64,000 nt of DNA from Cellvibrionales bacterium UBA4451 (GTDB lineage: Bacteria; Pseudomonadota; Gammaproteobacteria; Pseudomonadales; Porticoccaceae): NCBI GenBank assembly GCA_002390285.1, contig DGPB01000010.1, positions 1 to 64,000 of the forward strand. Reading direction: 5' to 3'. This document shows positions 36,176 through 45,241 of this stretch, piece after piece. How positions within the stretch are numbered: the stretch's first letter is position 1; every line of letters starts with the position of its first letter. The notes under the pieces were generated by a model. That model was not told the origin of the DNA. It ran no database searches and saw only the letters and a program-made list of their open reading frames with translations. The translations under genes were made by a program, and so were the position numbers.

Positions 36176-36204
36176 TTGACCTTATACTTACTATAAGGTT
36201 TACG
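36176..36204 (+). promoter_or_regulatory. MerR/CueR-type promoter and operator upstream of cueR
   Basis: TTGACC (36176-36181) begins a 19-base spacer. The perfect dyad ACCTTAT-N7-ATAAGGT (36179-36199) sits inside it and is followed by TTTA. This is the arrangement of copA/cueO promoters bound by CueR. It should drive cueR and the downstream permease, giving autoregulation. Confidence 0.88.
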
Positions 36205-36236
36205 TTGATGGTATTCCTATAGAGTTGGGGTGTCAG

Positions 36237-36632
36237 ATGAAGATAAGTGACGTTGCCAAGCGAACTGGATTAGATGCCAAAACAATCCGTTACTATGAGA
36301 GTATCGATTTGGTCGATTCGCCACCAAGGCGTGAAAATGGTTACCGCGAGTACGGCGAGCAAGGTATCCAACAACTTGGATTTTTACGCAAAGCCAGGAA
36401 GTTTGGCTTTTCTATCAATGAGTGTCGTGCATTACTGGCTTTGTGGGCCAATCCAAATCGTCGAAGTACTGAGGTACATGGGTTGGTCACGGAAAAAGTC
36501 AGGGATATCGATACGCATATTCTCGAGCTGAAGGCGATGAAGAAAATGCTCTCTGAGCTGTTGGTTCAGTGTCCCGATGATGATAATCCTAACTGTGCAA
36601 TTATCAGTAAGCTGGCTGAAGAGCAGGAGTAG
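36237..36632 (+). CDS. cueR: CueR, MerR-family monovalent copper/silver/gold sensor
   Basis: CueR activates copper-defence genes by untwisting promoters with 19-base spacers. The 131-residue protein has the MerR helix-turn-helix (ISDVAKRTGLDAKTIRYYES), a long dimerisation helix and the metal loop CPDDDNPNC. Cys112, Cys120 and Ser77 fall at exactly the E. coli CueR numbers; Ser77 is the residue that restricts these sensors to +1 ions. ATG 36237 gives this numbering. It lies behind a matching operator and four bases before the permease gene, and is separate from cusA (152 bases). Confidence 0.95.
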   Translation: MKISDVAKRTGLDAKTIRYYESIDLVDSPPRRENGYREYGEQGIQQLGFLRKARKFGFSINECRALLALWANPNRRSTEVHGLVTEKVRDIDTHILELKAMKKMLSELLVQCPDDDNPNCAIISKLAEEQE

Positions 36633-36636
36633 GCAG

Positions 36637-37728
36637 ATGGGCGATTGCTGTAATAAGGAACCGAAACCCAAGGTGGCAGCAAGCAGTGGAGAGGCTGAGT
36701 CCTGCCATTCACAAAAGCAGCGGCCCGATTATCTATTGTGGGCTTCCGCCACGATTGTGCTGTTCTGCTATGTCCTCTACTGGCTGGTTGATGGCCATCC
36801 GGATTTACCTCAGTGGTTGGTGGTGATGACCTCCGGGGTATACGAATTGATTAACCGGATGTGGTGGGGCTTGGTGGCTGCAGTGGTTTTTGTCGGGCTG
36901 CTGGAGCGAATCCCCCGTGACTTGGTGATGTCAGCTTTGGGTCAGGGTGGCACTCTCAAGGGCATTATCCGAGCCACCATTGCCGGAGTGCTGCTGGATT
37001 TGTGTAGCCACGGCATCTTAATGGTGGGTGCCAAGCTGTATGAGCGTGGTGCCAGCTTGGGGCAGTTGATGGCATTTCTTATTGCTAGTCCGTGGAACTC
37101 CCTATCGCTGACCATTATTTTGGTGGCGCTGATTGGCTTTGGTTGGACCTTGGCTTTTGTGTTGTTATCCATGGCCGTAGGTGTGGTGACAGGATTGATT
37201 TTTGATTACTTGGTGTCGGGTGGAAAACTTCCTTCGAACCCCAATCATGCTGTTTCGACCAATGGCGAGAGTCTGCCCCGCCAACTTGGACAGCTAATGA
37301 AAACAATCAAAATTACCCCTTCAGGATTATGGGCATTACTCAAAGATGGCCTGAGAGATTCCAAAATGGTTTTCCGCTGGGTATTCTTTGGTGTTGTTGT
37401 GGCCACGGCTGTTCGAGCCTTTGTGCCCACGGATACTTATCAGACGTTGTTTGGGCCAACGGTGGCGGGATTGTTGTTAACATTATTGGTAGCCACGCTG
37501 ATTGAGGTGTGCTCTGAAGGATCAACGCCCATTGCCGCCGATATTGTGACCCGTGCGGCGGCACCGGGTAATGGTTTTACCTTTTTGATGGCAGGTATTG
37601 CCACGGACTACACTGAGGTGATGGTGATTCGAGATATGACCAAATCTTGGAAAATCGCTTTGTTTTTACCGTTGGTTAGCGTTCCGCAAATCCTGGTTAT
37701 TGGCTGGATTTTGAACCAGCTCGGGTAG
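36637..37728 (+). CDS. COG0701/DUF318 (ArsP-like) permease with Cys-rich N-terminus
   Basis: This 363-residue polytopic protein has about eight to ten helices and the family motifs LLDLCSHGILMVGAKLYERG, FLIASPWNSLSLT and IEVCSEGSTPIAADI. Relatives include ArsP, an exporter of trivalent organoarsenicals, and many untested permeases. The cytosolic N-terminus begins MGDCCNKEPK and has a third cysteine in ESCHSQ, a possible metal-capture site. It starts four bases after cueR and must be co-transcribed with it, so it probably answers to Cu(I)/Ag(I)/Au(I) rather than arsenic. The substrate is unknown. Confidence 0.88.
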   Translation: MGDCCNKEPKPKVAASSGEAESCHSQKQRPDYLLWASATIVLFCYVLYWLVDGHPDLPQWLVVMTSGVYELINRMWWGLVAAVVFVGLLERIPRDLVMSALGQGGTLKGIIRATIAGVLLDLCSHGILMVGAKLYERGASLGQLMAFLIASPWNSLSLTIILVALIGFGWTLAFVLLSMAVGVVTGLIFDYLVSGGKLPSNPNHAVSTNGESLPRQLGQLMKTIKITPSGLWALLKDGLRDSKMVFRWVFFGVVVATAVRAFVPTDTYQTLFGPTVAGLLLTLLVATLIEVCSEGSTPIAADIVTRAAAPGNGFTFLMAGIATDYTEVMVIRDMTKSWKIALFLPLVSVPQILVIGWILNQLG

Positions 37729-37838
37729 GGTTTGGATTGCTAAGTAAGTGGCTAAGCAGGTAGAGAAGCACGGTGGTTTCCGCTAGAATTCCGCTCTTGT
37801 TCTAGTCTCCCCCGTATTAGCACTGGTATTAGCAGTAA

Positions 37839-38934
37839 ATGGAAATCAATCCGATCAGGAATGCTCTCGATGACCTTCAGGTACGCACCGACGTGCTTAG
37901 GGGGTATCTTTGACTACCTTAACAAGAAAGATCAGTTAGCCGAGGTTGAGCTAGAGCTTGGTGATTCGGAAGTCTGGAATAACCCCGAAAGAGCTCAGGA
38001 TCTAGGCCGAGAACGCGCGGCCCTAGAGATGGTGGTAGAAACCATTGAAACACTGGATTCTGGTATTTCAGATGCCCGTGAATTACTGGAAATGGCGGCA
38101 GAAGACGACGATGCCGACACCGTGGCTGAGGTTGAGACGGAAATTGCTCAGCTAACGGCCCATTTGGAAAAGCTTGAGTTCCGCCGAATGTTTTCCGGTG
38201 AGATGGACGCTAATAACGCTTATCTTGATATCCAGGCGGGCTCTGGTGGAACGGAAGCTCAGGATTGGGCAGAAATGATTTTGCGTATGTACCTGCGCTG
38301 GGGTGAGGCTAAGGGGTTTAAAACCACCTTGGAGGAAGCCTCTGCCGGTGATGTGGCAGGCATCAAAAGCGCCACCATACACTTTGATGGTGAATACGCA
38401 TTTGGTTGGTTGAGAACCGAAACAGGAGTGCATCGCCTAGTACGAAAATCGCCTTTTGATTCAGGTAATCGTCGGCATACATCCTTTAGTTCTGTCTTTG
38501 TCTCGCCGGAGATTGACGACAATATCGTCATCGATATTAACCCCTCAGATGTGCGAACAGATACCTACCGCGCCAGCGGGGCGGGTGGACAGCACGTAAA
38601 CAAAACAGATTCAGCGGTGCGATTGACTCACGAACCAACGGGTATTGTGGCAGAGTGTCAAAGCCAGCGTTCTCAACACAAAAACCGTGATCAAGCTTGG
38701 AAGATGTTACGCGCCAAACTCTATGAGCAGGAAATGCTCAAGCGATCTGAAGAGGCCCAGGCAGTGGAGGACACAAAGTCTGATATTGGCTGGGGCAGCC
38801 AGATTAGGTCCTACGTTCTGGACGATCAGCGAATTAAAGATTTACGAACCAATATTCAGACAAGCAATTGTCAGGCAGTACTGGATGGAGATTTGGATCA
38901 GTTTATTGAGGCTTCGTTAAAGGCTGGTGTTTAA
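37839..38934 (+). CDS. prfB: peptide chain release factor 2 (programmed +1 frameshift)
   Basis: RF2 ends translation at UAA and UGA. The reading frame starts at ATG 37839 and reaches an in-frame TGA at 37911-37913 after 24 codons. The site CTT TGA C, preceded by an internal AGGGGGT (37899-37905), is the classic autoregulatory shift signal. After skipping T37911 the frame continues as DYLNKKDQ to 38934, for 364 residues in all. The stop-recognition motif SPF (RKSPFDSGNR) and the catalytic GGQ (SGAGGQHVNKTDSAVR) are intact. lysS follows, as in many gammaproteobacteria. Confidence 0.97.
37899..37914 (+). promoter_or_regulatory. RF2 programmed frameshift site
   Basis: An internal Shine-Dalgarno-like AGGGGG precedes the slippery codon CTT, the UGA stop and a following C. 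Low RF2 slows termination and lets the ribosome slip +1, so RF2 controls its own synthesis. Confidence 0.96.
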
Positions 38935-38965
38935 AAAGTCAGTTACACGCATTAGTAATACAGGC

Positions 38966-39004
38966 CAGTAATGCAGTTCAGTAATACAGTTCAGTAATAT
39001 AAGC
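38966..39004. repeat. 13-bp tandem repeat (three units) between prfB and lysS
   Basis: Three consecutive units based on CAGTAATACAGTT lie at 38966, 38979 and 38992; the last is diverged at its end. A further partial TAGTAATACAGG lies just upstream. Confidence 0.8.
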
Positions 39005-39059
39005 CCCGAAGAGCAGCCGGGAAGCATAGCTGTAAAATGTAAATAGTATTGGGATATCC

Positions 39060-40571
39060 ATGAGTAACGATCAACAGCAAGATGAAAACAAGTTAATTGC
39101 CGAGCGTAGAGCCAAGCTGGCGACGATTCGCGAGCAGGCCATTGCCGATAATACCAGTGCATTTCCCAATAACTTTCGTCGAGAAGATCTGGCTGCTGAT
39201 TTGCAGACCCAGTACGGCGAGCAGTTAAAGGAAGAACTGGAGACCTTAGGTCATCAGGTGAGCGTAGCTGGGCGACTGATTCGTAATCGTGGCGCTTTTA
39301 TGGTGATTCAGGATATGTCCGGCAGCATTCAATTGTATGTGGGCAAAGAGGCTCGCCCCTTTGCCAAAACCCTAGACCTAGGGGATATCGTTGGTGTGAG
39401 CGGTGCACTACATAAATCGGGCAAGGGTGATCTGTATGTCAATATGGAGCAGTATCAGCTATTGACCAAATCCTTGCGACCACTGCCAGATAAGTATCAC
39501 GGTCTTGCTGATCAGGAAATGCGTTACCGCCAGCGCTATGTGGATTTGATCGTCAACCCTGAGGTGCGTGATCTGTTCAAAGTGCGGACCCAGGTCATCA
39601 GTTTCATCCGCAGTTACCTGAATGACAATCATTTCATGGAAGTGGAAACACCCATGTTACAAGTGATTCCTGGTGGTGCTGCGGCACGGCCCTTTGTCAC
39701 CTATCACAATGCACTGAATCTCGATATGTATCTGCGGATTGCTCCGGAGCTATATCTGAAGCGTCTCGTGGTCGGTGGTTTTGAGCGGGTATATGAGATT
39801 AACCGCAACTTCCGTAATGAAGGATTGTCTACTCGACATAACCCTGAGTTTACGATGTTGGAGTTCTATCAAGCCTATGCGGATTACAACGATCTGATGG
39901 ACCTTACCGAAGATATGTTGCGTCAGTTGGCAGTGAATGTTCTTGGCAGTAGTGAGGTTCGCAGCACGGTGAAGAATGAGGAGGGTGAGGTCGTTCAGGA
40001 AAAAATGTACGATTTTTCCAATCCATTCCGAAGAATATCTGTGTTTGATTCCATTCTATATTTCAATCCGGATATATCGGCTGAGGCGCTTTCCGATGAA
40101 AGTGCTGCGCGTCAAATTGCGGAGCATCTGGATATTCCGTTAAAAGATAGTTGGGGGCTGGGTAAGGTTCAGATAGAAATTTTTGAGAAAACGGTCGAGC
40201 ATCGTTTAGATGAACCTACTTTCATTACCCAGTATCCGACAGAGGTCTCGCCACTGGCTCGTCGTAATGATGACAATCCATTTGTTACAGATCGGTTTGA
40301 ATTTTTTGTTGGTGGTAGAGAAATCGCCAATGGTTTTTCTGAGCTGAATGATGCAGAAGACCAGGCTGCGCGTTTCCAGGCGCAGGTGGCCGAAAAAGAT
40401 GCTGGCGATGACGAGGCGATGCACTTTGATGCAGACTATATCCGTGCCCTGGAGTACGGGTTGCCACCAACGGCAGGGGAAGGTATAGGTATCGACCGTT
40501 TGGTGATGCTGTTGACAGATTCGCCTTCTATACGGGATGTGTTACTGTTTCCTCATATGCGACCAGAATAA
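39060..40571 (+). CDS. lysS: lysyl-tRNA synthetase (class II)
   Basis: LysRS charges tRNA-Lys. The 503-residue protein has an N-terminal OB-fold anticodon-binding domain (about 60-180, VAGRLIRNRGAFMVIQD) and the class II core: motif 1 near EVETPMLQVIPGG, motif 2 FRNEGLSTRHNPEFTMLEF and motif 3 GLPPTAGEGIGIDRLVMLL. Length and order are standard for bacterial LysS. It lies 125 bases after prfB, a conserved pairing; three 13-bp repeats fill part of that gap. Confidence 0.98.
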   Translation: MSNDQQQDENKLIAERRAKLATIREQAIADNTSAFPNNFRREDLAADLQTQYGEQLKEELETLGHQVSVAGRLIRNRGAFMVIQDMSGSIQLYVGKEARPFAKTLDLGDIVGVSGALHKSGKGDLYVNMEQYQLLTKSLRPLPDKYHGLADQEMRYRQRYVDLIVNPEVRDLFKVRTQVISFIRSYLNDNHFMEVETPMLQVIPGGAAARPFVTYHNALNLDMYLRIAPELYLKRLVVGGFERVYEINRNFRNEGLSTRHNPEFTMLEFYQAYADYNDLMDLTEDMLRQLAVNVLGSSEVRSTVKNEEGEVVQEKMYDFSNPFRRISVFDSILYFNPDISAEALSDESAARQIAEHLDIPLKDSWGLGKVQIEIFEKTVEHRLDEPTFITQYPTEVSPLARRNDDNPFVTDRFEFFVGGREIANGFSELNDAEDQAARFQAQVAEKDAGDDEAMHFDADYIRALEYGLPPTAGEGIGIDRLVMLLTDSPSIRDVLLFPHMRPE

Positions 40572-40595
40572 GCCGCTTTAAGTTGAATTTTTATG

Positions 40596-40614
40596 TAGAG
40601 AAATGAATTCTCTA
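40596..40614 (+). other. hairpin after lysS
   Basis: Seven-base perfect arms TAGAGAA / TTCTCTA enclose a five-base loop 25 bases after the lysS stop. There is no T-run, so an mRNA 3' stem is more likely than a full intrinsic terminator. Confidence 0.4.
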
Positions 40615-40699
40615 TTCATATGGAATGTAGTGGGCTCTAATAGAAAGAATTTTCTAGTGCCCATAAATGGGAACTCGTGGAATTAAGGGTACTGTAGGG

Positions 40700-41872
40700 A
40701 TGCAACCAAAGACTTCGTTAAGGTGGCTTCATAAAATTAGCCACGTGCCACTTGATGCTGGGGCCGAAGAAGAGGCTCGTCGGCAGGATGTGATGATCGC
40801 CATTTTGATGTTTACCGGGTCGATTGCGCTAACGGGTTTGTCAGTATGGGATTTGCTGGCAGGCACAGGTGCACCTTGGAGTAATTTGGTCACCTTGGTT
40901 GTGGGTGTGCTCGCTTCCATTATCTATGTCCTGTTATTGAAAAGCCGAAAAAGTAACTTGATGCTAACCCTGTTAGTGATGGTTTTTTTGCATTTCTTCT
41001 GGTTAGTTACCGGTGATGTTGAGTGGGCTGGCATGCTTTGGTGTTTAGTTATGCTACCACTTTTTTTCCAGCTGTTAGGGTGCAAGACGGGCGCTAAACT
41101 GGTAGGCGGGATTGCTCTGGTTAGTGCCGTTGTTCTACTTTGGCCCGAGTCGCCACTTCTTGCAACTAACTACTCTCTGGATATGAGTTACCGTTTTCTT
41201 TTGGCTTATCTGGTGTTGTCATGGATTTCATTTATGGTGGAGTATGTTCGCATCCAGACGCGTCAGCGTTTGGAGGAAATGCAGACTTTCCTTGACGTTC
41301 AAGCTCGAACGGACGAGTTGACAGGCCTTGCCAACCGTCGTGGATTTAAAGAGTATTTAGGTGAGTCTGAGCAGCGTCGTGAAAAGGGTAAGGGATCGTT
41401 TGCGGTGATTATTGGAGATTTAGATAACTTCAAACAAATCAACGATGACCATGGTCACGAGGTGGGTGATTTTGTCCTGCAAGAAATCGGCCATATTTTG
41501 AAAGTATTGGTTCGGTCTGAAGACTTGGTGGTTCGCTGGGGCGGCGAAGAGTTTCTGGTTTTAATGGCAGACACAGACCTACAAGGAGCGAAGATTTTGG
41601 CTGAGAAAATACGTCAAAAAATAGCTTCAACCAGTGTGGCCGTCGATGGCGGTCTGGTTACTGTGACCATGAGTCTTGGTGTTGATGCCCAGAAACCACA
41701 AGGTGATCTTTACTCTACACTAGGATCTGCGGATAAGGCGATGTATGAAGCCAAACGTAGAGGGCGAAATTGCGTTGTTACTGCTGAAGGGGATGAAAAA
41801 TTTAGTGATAGTAGTAGTGGTGATAGTAGCCTAACTGCCCCAAAGTACTCTTCCCCGACAGTAGGGCTCTAA
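40700..41872 (+). CDS. membrane-bound GGDEF diguanylate cyclase
   Basis: This 390-residue protein has about five to six N-terminal helices (roughly 25-190) and a C-terminal GGDEF domain (about 205-365) that would make cyclic di-GMP. The active loop is WGGEEFLVLMAD, an accepted variant of GGDEF. An RSED motif lies five residues before it, matching the RxxD inhibitory I-site, so product feedback is likely. No sensor domain besides the membrane part is recognised. ATG 40700 is preferred to 40667, with AAGGG about ten bases upstream. A strong terminator follows. Confidence 0.9.
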   Translation: MQPKTSLRWLHKISHVPLDAGAEEEARRQDVMIAILMFTGSIALTGLSVWDLLAGTGAPWSNLVTLVVGVLASIIYVLLLKSRKSNLMLTLLVMVFLHFFWLVTGDVEWAGMLWCLVMLPLFFQLLGCKTGAKLVGGIALVSAVVLLWPESPLLATNYSLDMSYRFLLAYLVLSWISFMVEYVRIQTRQRLEEMQTFLDVQARTDELTGLANRRGFKEYLGESEQRREKGKGSFAVIIGDLDNFKQINDDHGHEVGDFVLQEIGHILKVLVRSEDLVVRWGGEEFLVLMADTDLQGAKILAEKIRQKIASTSVAVDGGLVTVTMSLGVDAQKPQGDLYSTLGSADKAMYEAKRRGRNCVVTAEGDEKFSDSSSGDSSLTAPKYSSPTVGL

Positions 41873-41873
41873 G

Positions 41874-41912
41874 AAACAGGCCGCTATCTAGATGCTAGAT
41901 AGCGGCCTGTTT
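41874..41912. terminator. bidirectional terminator between GGDEF gene and valS
   Basis: Perfect 18-base arms (AAACAGGCCGCTATCTAG and its complement) enclose a three-base loop, with AAA on the left and TTT on the right. It lies between two converging genes and can end transcription from both sides. Confidence 0.9.
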
Positions 41913-41937
41913 AATGTTTATATTTTGAGAGTAAAAA

Positions 41938-44709
41938 CTACAACTGACTGATGCGCTGCTGTTGTTCAGCTAGTTTTCTGAGTGCCATTTCTATATCAGT
42001 CATTTTACCCTTTTCCTTAGCAACTACGTCTTCTGGCGCTTTACTAATGAACTTCTCATTATTGAGTTTTCCTTCGACTTGCAGGCGTTCCTTTTGAAGT
42101 TTTTCTACTTCCTTGTTGATTCGAGCTAGCTCTGCATCCTTATTAATCAAGCCTGCCATAGGCACCAAAATTTCCATGCTGCCTACCAATGCGGTAGCCG
42201 ACATAGGTGCCTCTTCTTCTGTATTGAGCCAAGTGATAGATTCCAGATTGGCCAGTTTGGCTAGGAACTGACGATTTGTATCCAGCCGGTTTTGGTCTTC
42301 ACTGCTGCCATTGTTTAAGTAAATAGGCAGCGCTTTTCCCGGAGATATGTTCATTTCTCCGCGGATATTCCGAATACCAATAATGACATTTTTAAGCCAT
42401 TCAATATTAGCTGTCGCAGATTTATCAACGAGGTTTTGATCCGCCTCTGGATAGGGTTGAAGCATGATGGTTACACCGTCAACGCCCGCGAGTGTTTTAA
42501 CTTGCTGCCAGATTTCTTCAGTGATGAATGGCATCAGTGGATGAGCCATTCTCAGGGTGGCTTCCAGTACCCGAATCAGGGTCCGGCGGGTGCCTTTTTG
42601 TAACGCAGGGGATGCGTTCTCATCCCAGAGTACCGGCTTTGATAGCTCCAGATACCAGCCACAGTATTCATTCCAGATGAATTCATAAATGGCCTGAGAT
42701 GCCAGATCAAAGCGATAGTTTCCGATGGCTTCGGCAACCGCTTTTTCCGTGTGTTGCAGGCGGCTGATAATCCAGTGATCTGCCAGACTGAGTTCGTAGT
42801 CTTCGCTGCCATCCTGTCCGCAATCATGTTCTTCGGTATTCATCAGCACATAGCGTGCTGCATTCCATATTTTGTTACAGAAATTACGGAAACCTTCTAT
42901 CCGGCCAACATCAAAGTTGATGTCACGGCCTGTGGAAGCGAGCGAGTAATAGGTATAGCGTAGGGCATCAGTGCCATAAGGCTCAATACCTTCGGCAAAC
43001 TCTTTACGGGTTTGTTTTTCAATTTTAGCTGCATCTTTTGGGCGCATCAGTCCGGCAGTACGCTTTTTCACCAGAGACTCGAGGTCAATGCCATCGATGA
43101 GATCAATTGGATCCAATACGTTGCCCTTGGATTTGGACATCTTCTGGCCGTGACTATCCCGAACCAGCCCATGAACGTAAACGGTGCGGAACGGGGCTTC
43201 ATCCATAAAGTACAGGGTCATCATGATCATGCGGGCAACCCAGAAGAAAATAATATCGAACCCAGTGACCAGTACATTGGTGGGGTGGAAGGTCCTCAGA
43301 AATTCAGTTTTTTCTGGCCATCCAAGGGTGCCAAAGGTCCACAGGCTGGAGGAGAACCACGTGTCCAGTACATCATTATCCTGCTTTAGATTGATGTCAC
43401 CGAGGTTGTGTTTTACTCGTACTTCTTCTTCTGAACGCCCGACATAGACATTGCCTTGGTCGTCATACCAGGCGGGAATACGGTGACCCCACCAGAGTTG
43501 GCGGGAGATACACCAGTCCTGAATATCACGCATCCAGGAGAAGTACATGTTTTCGTACTGCTTGGGCACAAACTCGATGCTCCCATCTTCTACTGCCGCG
43601 ATGGCCTTTTCAGCTAGCGGAGCTGTTTTTACGTACCATTGATCCGTCAGGTAGGGTTCGATCACCACGCCTGAACGGTCGCCTCTGGGCACCTTCAGTT
43701 TATGGTCATCGATCTTGTCCAGTAGTCCCAGTTCGTCGAGGTCGGCCACAATTATTTTGCGGGCATCAAAGCGATCCATACCCTGATAACACTCGGGCAC
43801 ATTAGTATTCATTTGGGCGTCATCATTGAACAGGTTGATTAGCGGTAGATTGTGACGTTGTCCCATTTCGTAGTCGTTGAAATCGTGGGCTGGGGTAATT
43901 TTCACGCAGCCTGTACCAAATTCACGGTCTACATAGTCATCGCCAATGATCGGGATTTCACGGTTAGCCAGCGGTAGAGTGATGGTTTTGCCTATCAGGT
44001 GTTGGTATCGCTCATCTTCTGGGTGAACGGCTACGGCGGTATCGCCCAGCATGGTTTCTGGGCGAGTAGTGGCAACAACCAAGTGCCCACTACCGTCAGT
44101 TAGGGGGTATTTGAAATGCCACAGGCTGCCGCTTTCTTCTTCTGATATAACTTCCAAGTCTGAAATGGCAGTGTGTAATTTTGGGTCCCAGTTGACCAGT
44201 CGTTTACCGCGGTAAATTAGGTCGTCGTTGTAGAGGCGGATAAAGGCTTCCTGGACTGCTTCGGAGAAGCCATCATCCATGGTAAAGCGTTCTCGAGACC
44301 AATCTGGAGAAGCACCCAATCGCCGCAATTGTTGAGTGATAGTGCCACCGGACTGCTCTTTCCACTCCCAGACCTTTTCGGTAAATTTTTCCCGGCCAAG
44401 GTCGTGGCGGGTGGAGCCTTCAGTCTCCAGTAGACGCTCTACCACCATTTGGGTGGCGATGCCCGCATGGTCAGTGCCTACTTGCCACAGGGTGTTGTTA
44501 CCCTTCATTCGATGGTAGCGAATAAGTGCATCCATGATGGCTTCTTGGAATCCGTGCCCCATATGCAAGCTGCCGGTAACATTCGGTGGCGGGATCGTAA
44601 TGCAGTAGGGGTCGGCATTTGGGTTATTGGTCGGCTTGAAAAAGCCTTGCTCTTCCCAGGTTTGATACCACTGTTTTTCAATGTCTTGTGGACGGTAGGT
44701 CTTTTCCAT
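41938..44709 (-). CDS. valS: valyl-tRNA synthetase
   Basis: ValRS charges tRNA-Val and edits misactivated threonine. The 923-residue class I enzyme has the HIGH-type motif PPPNVTGSLHMGH, the CP1 editing domain (LVVATTRPETMLGDTAVAVH), the KMSKS motif GQKMSKSKGNVLDP, the anticodon-binding domain and a C-terminal coiled-coil arm. ATG 44709 (MEKTYRPQDIEKQWY) matches the family start; the frame is open to 44754 without homology. It is followed in the opposite direction by the GGDEF gene and preceded by a small unknown gene and holC-pepA on the same strand. Confidence 0.98.
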   Translation of the reverse strand: MEKTYRPQDIEKQWYQTWEEQGFFKPTNNPNADPYCITIPPPNVTGSLHMGHGFQEAIMDALIRYHRMKGNNTLWQVGTDHAGIATQMVVERLLETEGSTRHDLGREKFTEKVWEWKEQSGGTITQQLRRLGASPDWSRERFTMDDGFSEAVQEAFIRLYNDDLIYRGKRLVNWDPKLHTAISDLEVISEEESGSLWHFKYPLTDGSGHLVVATTRPETMLGDTAVAVHPEDERYQHLIGKTITLPLANREIPIIGDDYVDREFGTGCVKITPAHDFNDYEMGQRHNLPLINLFNDDAQMNTNVPECYQGMDRFDARKIIVADLDELGLLDKIDDHKLKVPRGDRSGVVIEPYLTDQWYVKTAPLAEKAIAAVEDGSIEFVPKQYENMYFSWMRDIQDWCISRQLWWGHRIPAWYDDQGNVYVGRSEEEVRVKHNLGDINLKQDNDVLDTWFSSSLWTFGTLGWPEKTEFLRTFHPTNVLVTGFDIIFFWVARMIMMTLYFMDEAPFRTVYVHGLVRDSHGQKMSKSKGNVLDPIDLIDGIDLESLVKKRTAGLMRPKDAAKIEKQTRKEFAEGIEPYGTDALRYTYYSLASTGRDINFDVGRIEGFRNFCNKIWNAARYVLMNTEEHDCGQDGSEDYELSLADHWIISRLQHTEKAVAEAIGNYRFDLASQAIYEFIWNEYCGWYLELSKPVLWDENASPALQKGTRRTLIRVLEATLRMAHPLMPFITEEIWQQVKTLAGVDGVTIMLQPYPEADQNLVDKSATANIEWLKNVIIGIRNIRGEMNISPGKALPIYLNNGSSEDQNRLDTNRQFLAKLANLESITWLNTEEEAPMSATALVGSMEILVPMAGLINKDAELARINKEVEKLQKERLQVEGKLNNEKFISKAPEDVVAKEKGKMTDIEMALRKLAEQQQRISQL

Positions 44710-44870
44710 GTTCGCTCGTTTGGTTTTCGGCAAAAATGTCCGTTGCGCCATCAATTCTGGAATGGTTATGCACGTGACAGATAAGGCCGGGAATTATAAG
44801 GGGCTAGACTGAATAATTCATTAGTTGCCCGAGTTTTAGCATCAGGTTAGCCAGTCTTTATCGTTATTGG

Positions 44871-45146
44871 TCAGTATTTGTCGCTAGGTGGCTGTTTCAG
44901 GAGAGGTGATTCTAAGGATGGGGTTTCTGATGTGACGGTGTTGGTCTCATCGCAAAAGTCTGTGAGTGTGAGTATCTCGGTATCCAAATCGTTCGTTGAG
45001 TCTGGAGCTGGGAGGCTGGCGTCCCTGATATATTCATTCAGCATGGGGATGGTATGCTGAAATTCAGGGCCGTCGTTTAATGTGTGACGCAATAAATCAA
45101 GCTCCTCTATCAGAAGTTCTCTGGTATTTGAGGACTTGTTATCCAT
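44871..45146 (-). CDS. hypothetical small acidic protein between holC and valS
   Basis: This 91-residue acidic protein has an N-terminal helical part (NTRELLIEELDLLRHTLND, FQHTIPMLNEYI) and a disordered-looking Ser/Thr/Pro/Glu-rich C-terminus. I recognise no family. Some pseudomonads also carry a small unknown gene in the pepA-holC-valS interval, so it may be a fast-evolving member of this locus. It lies 95 bases after holC and 161 bases before valS, all on the minus strand. Confidence 0.65.
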   Translation of the reverse strand: MDNKSSNTRELLIEELDLLRHTLNDGPEFQHTIPMLNEYIRDASLPAPDSTNDLDTEILTLTDFCDETNTVTSETPSLESPLLKQPPSDKY

Positions 45147-45241
45147 GACTAGGCCCTATGGATGGCGCTTGAGTGAGCAGTACTTGGTGTTAATCGCATC
45201 ATTATAAGTTGTGTTGCCAAGCCTTGGTTAGATCGTGGTAA

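Noticed and set aside
37861..37913. prfB read as a frameshift error or as starting at 37861
   Set aside because: The internal Shine-Dalgarno, CTT TGA C context and upstream ATG 37839 match the known programmed frameshift.
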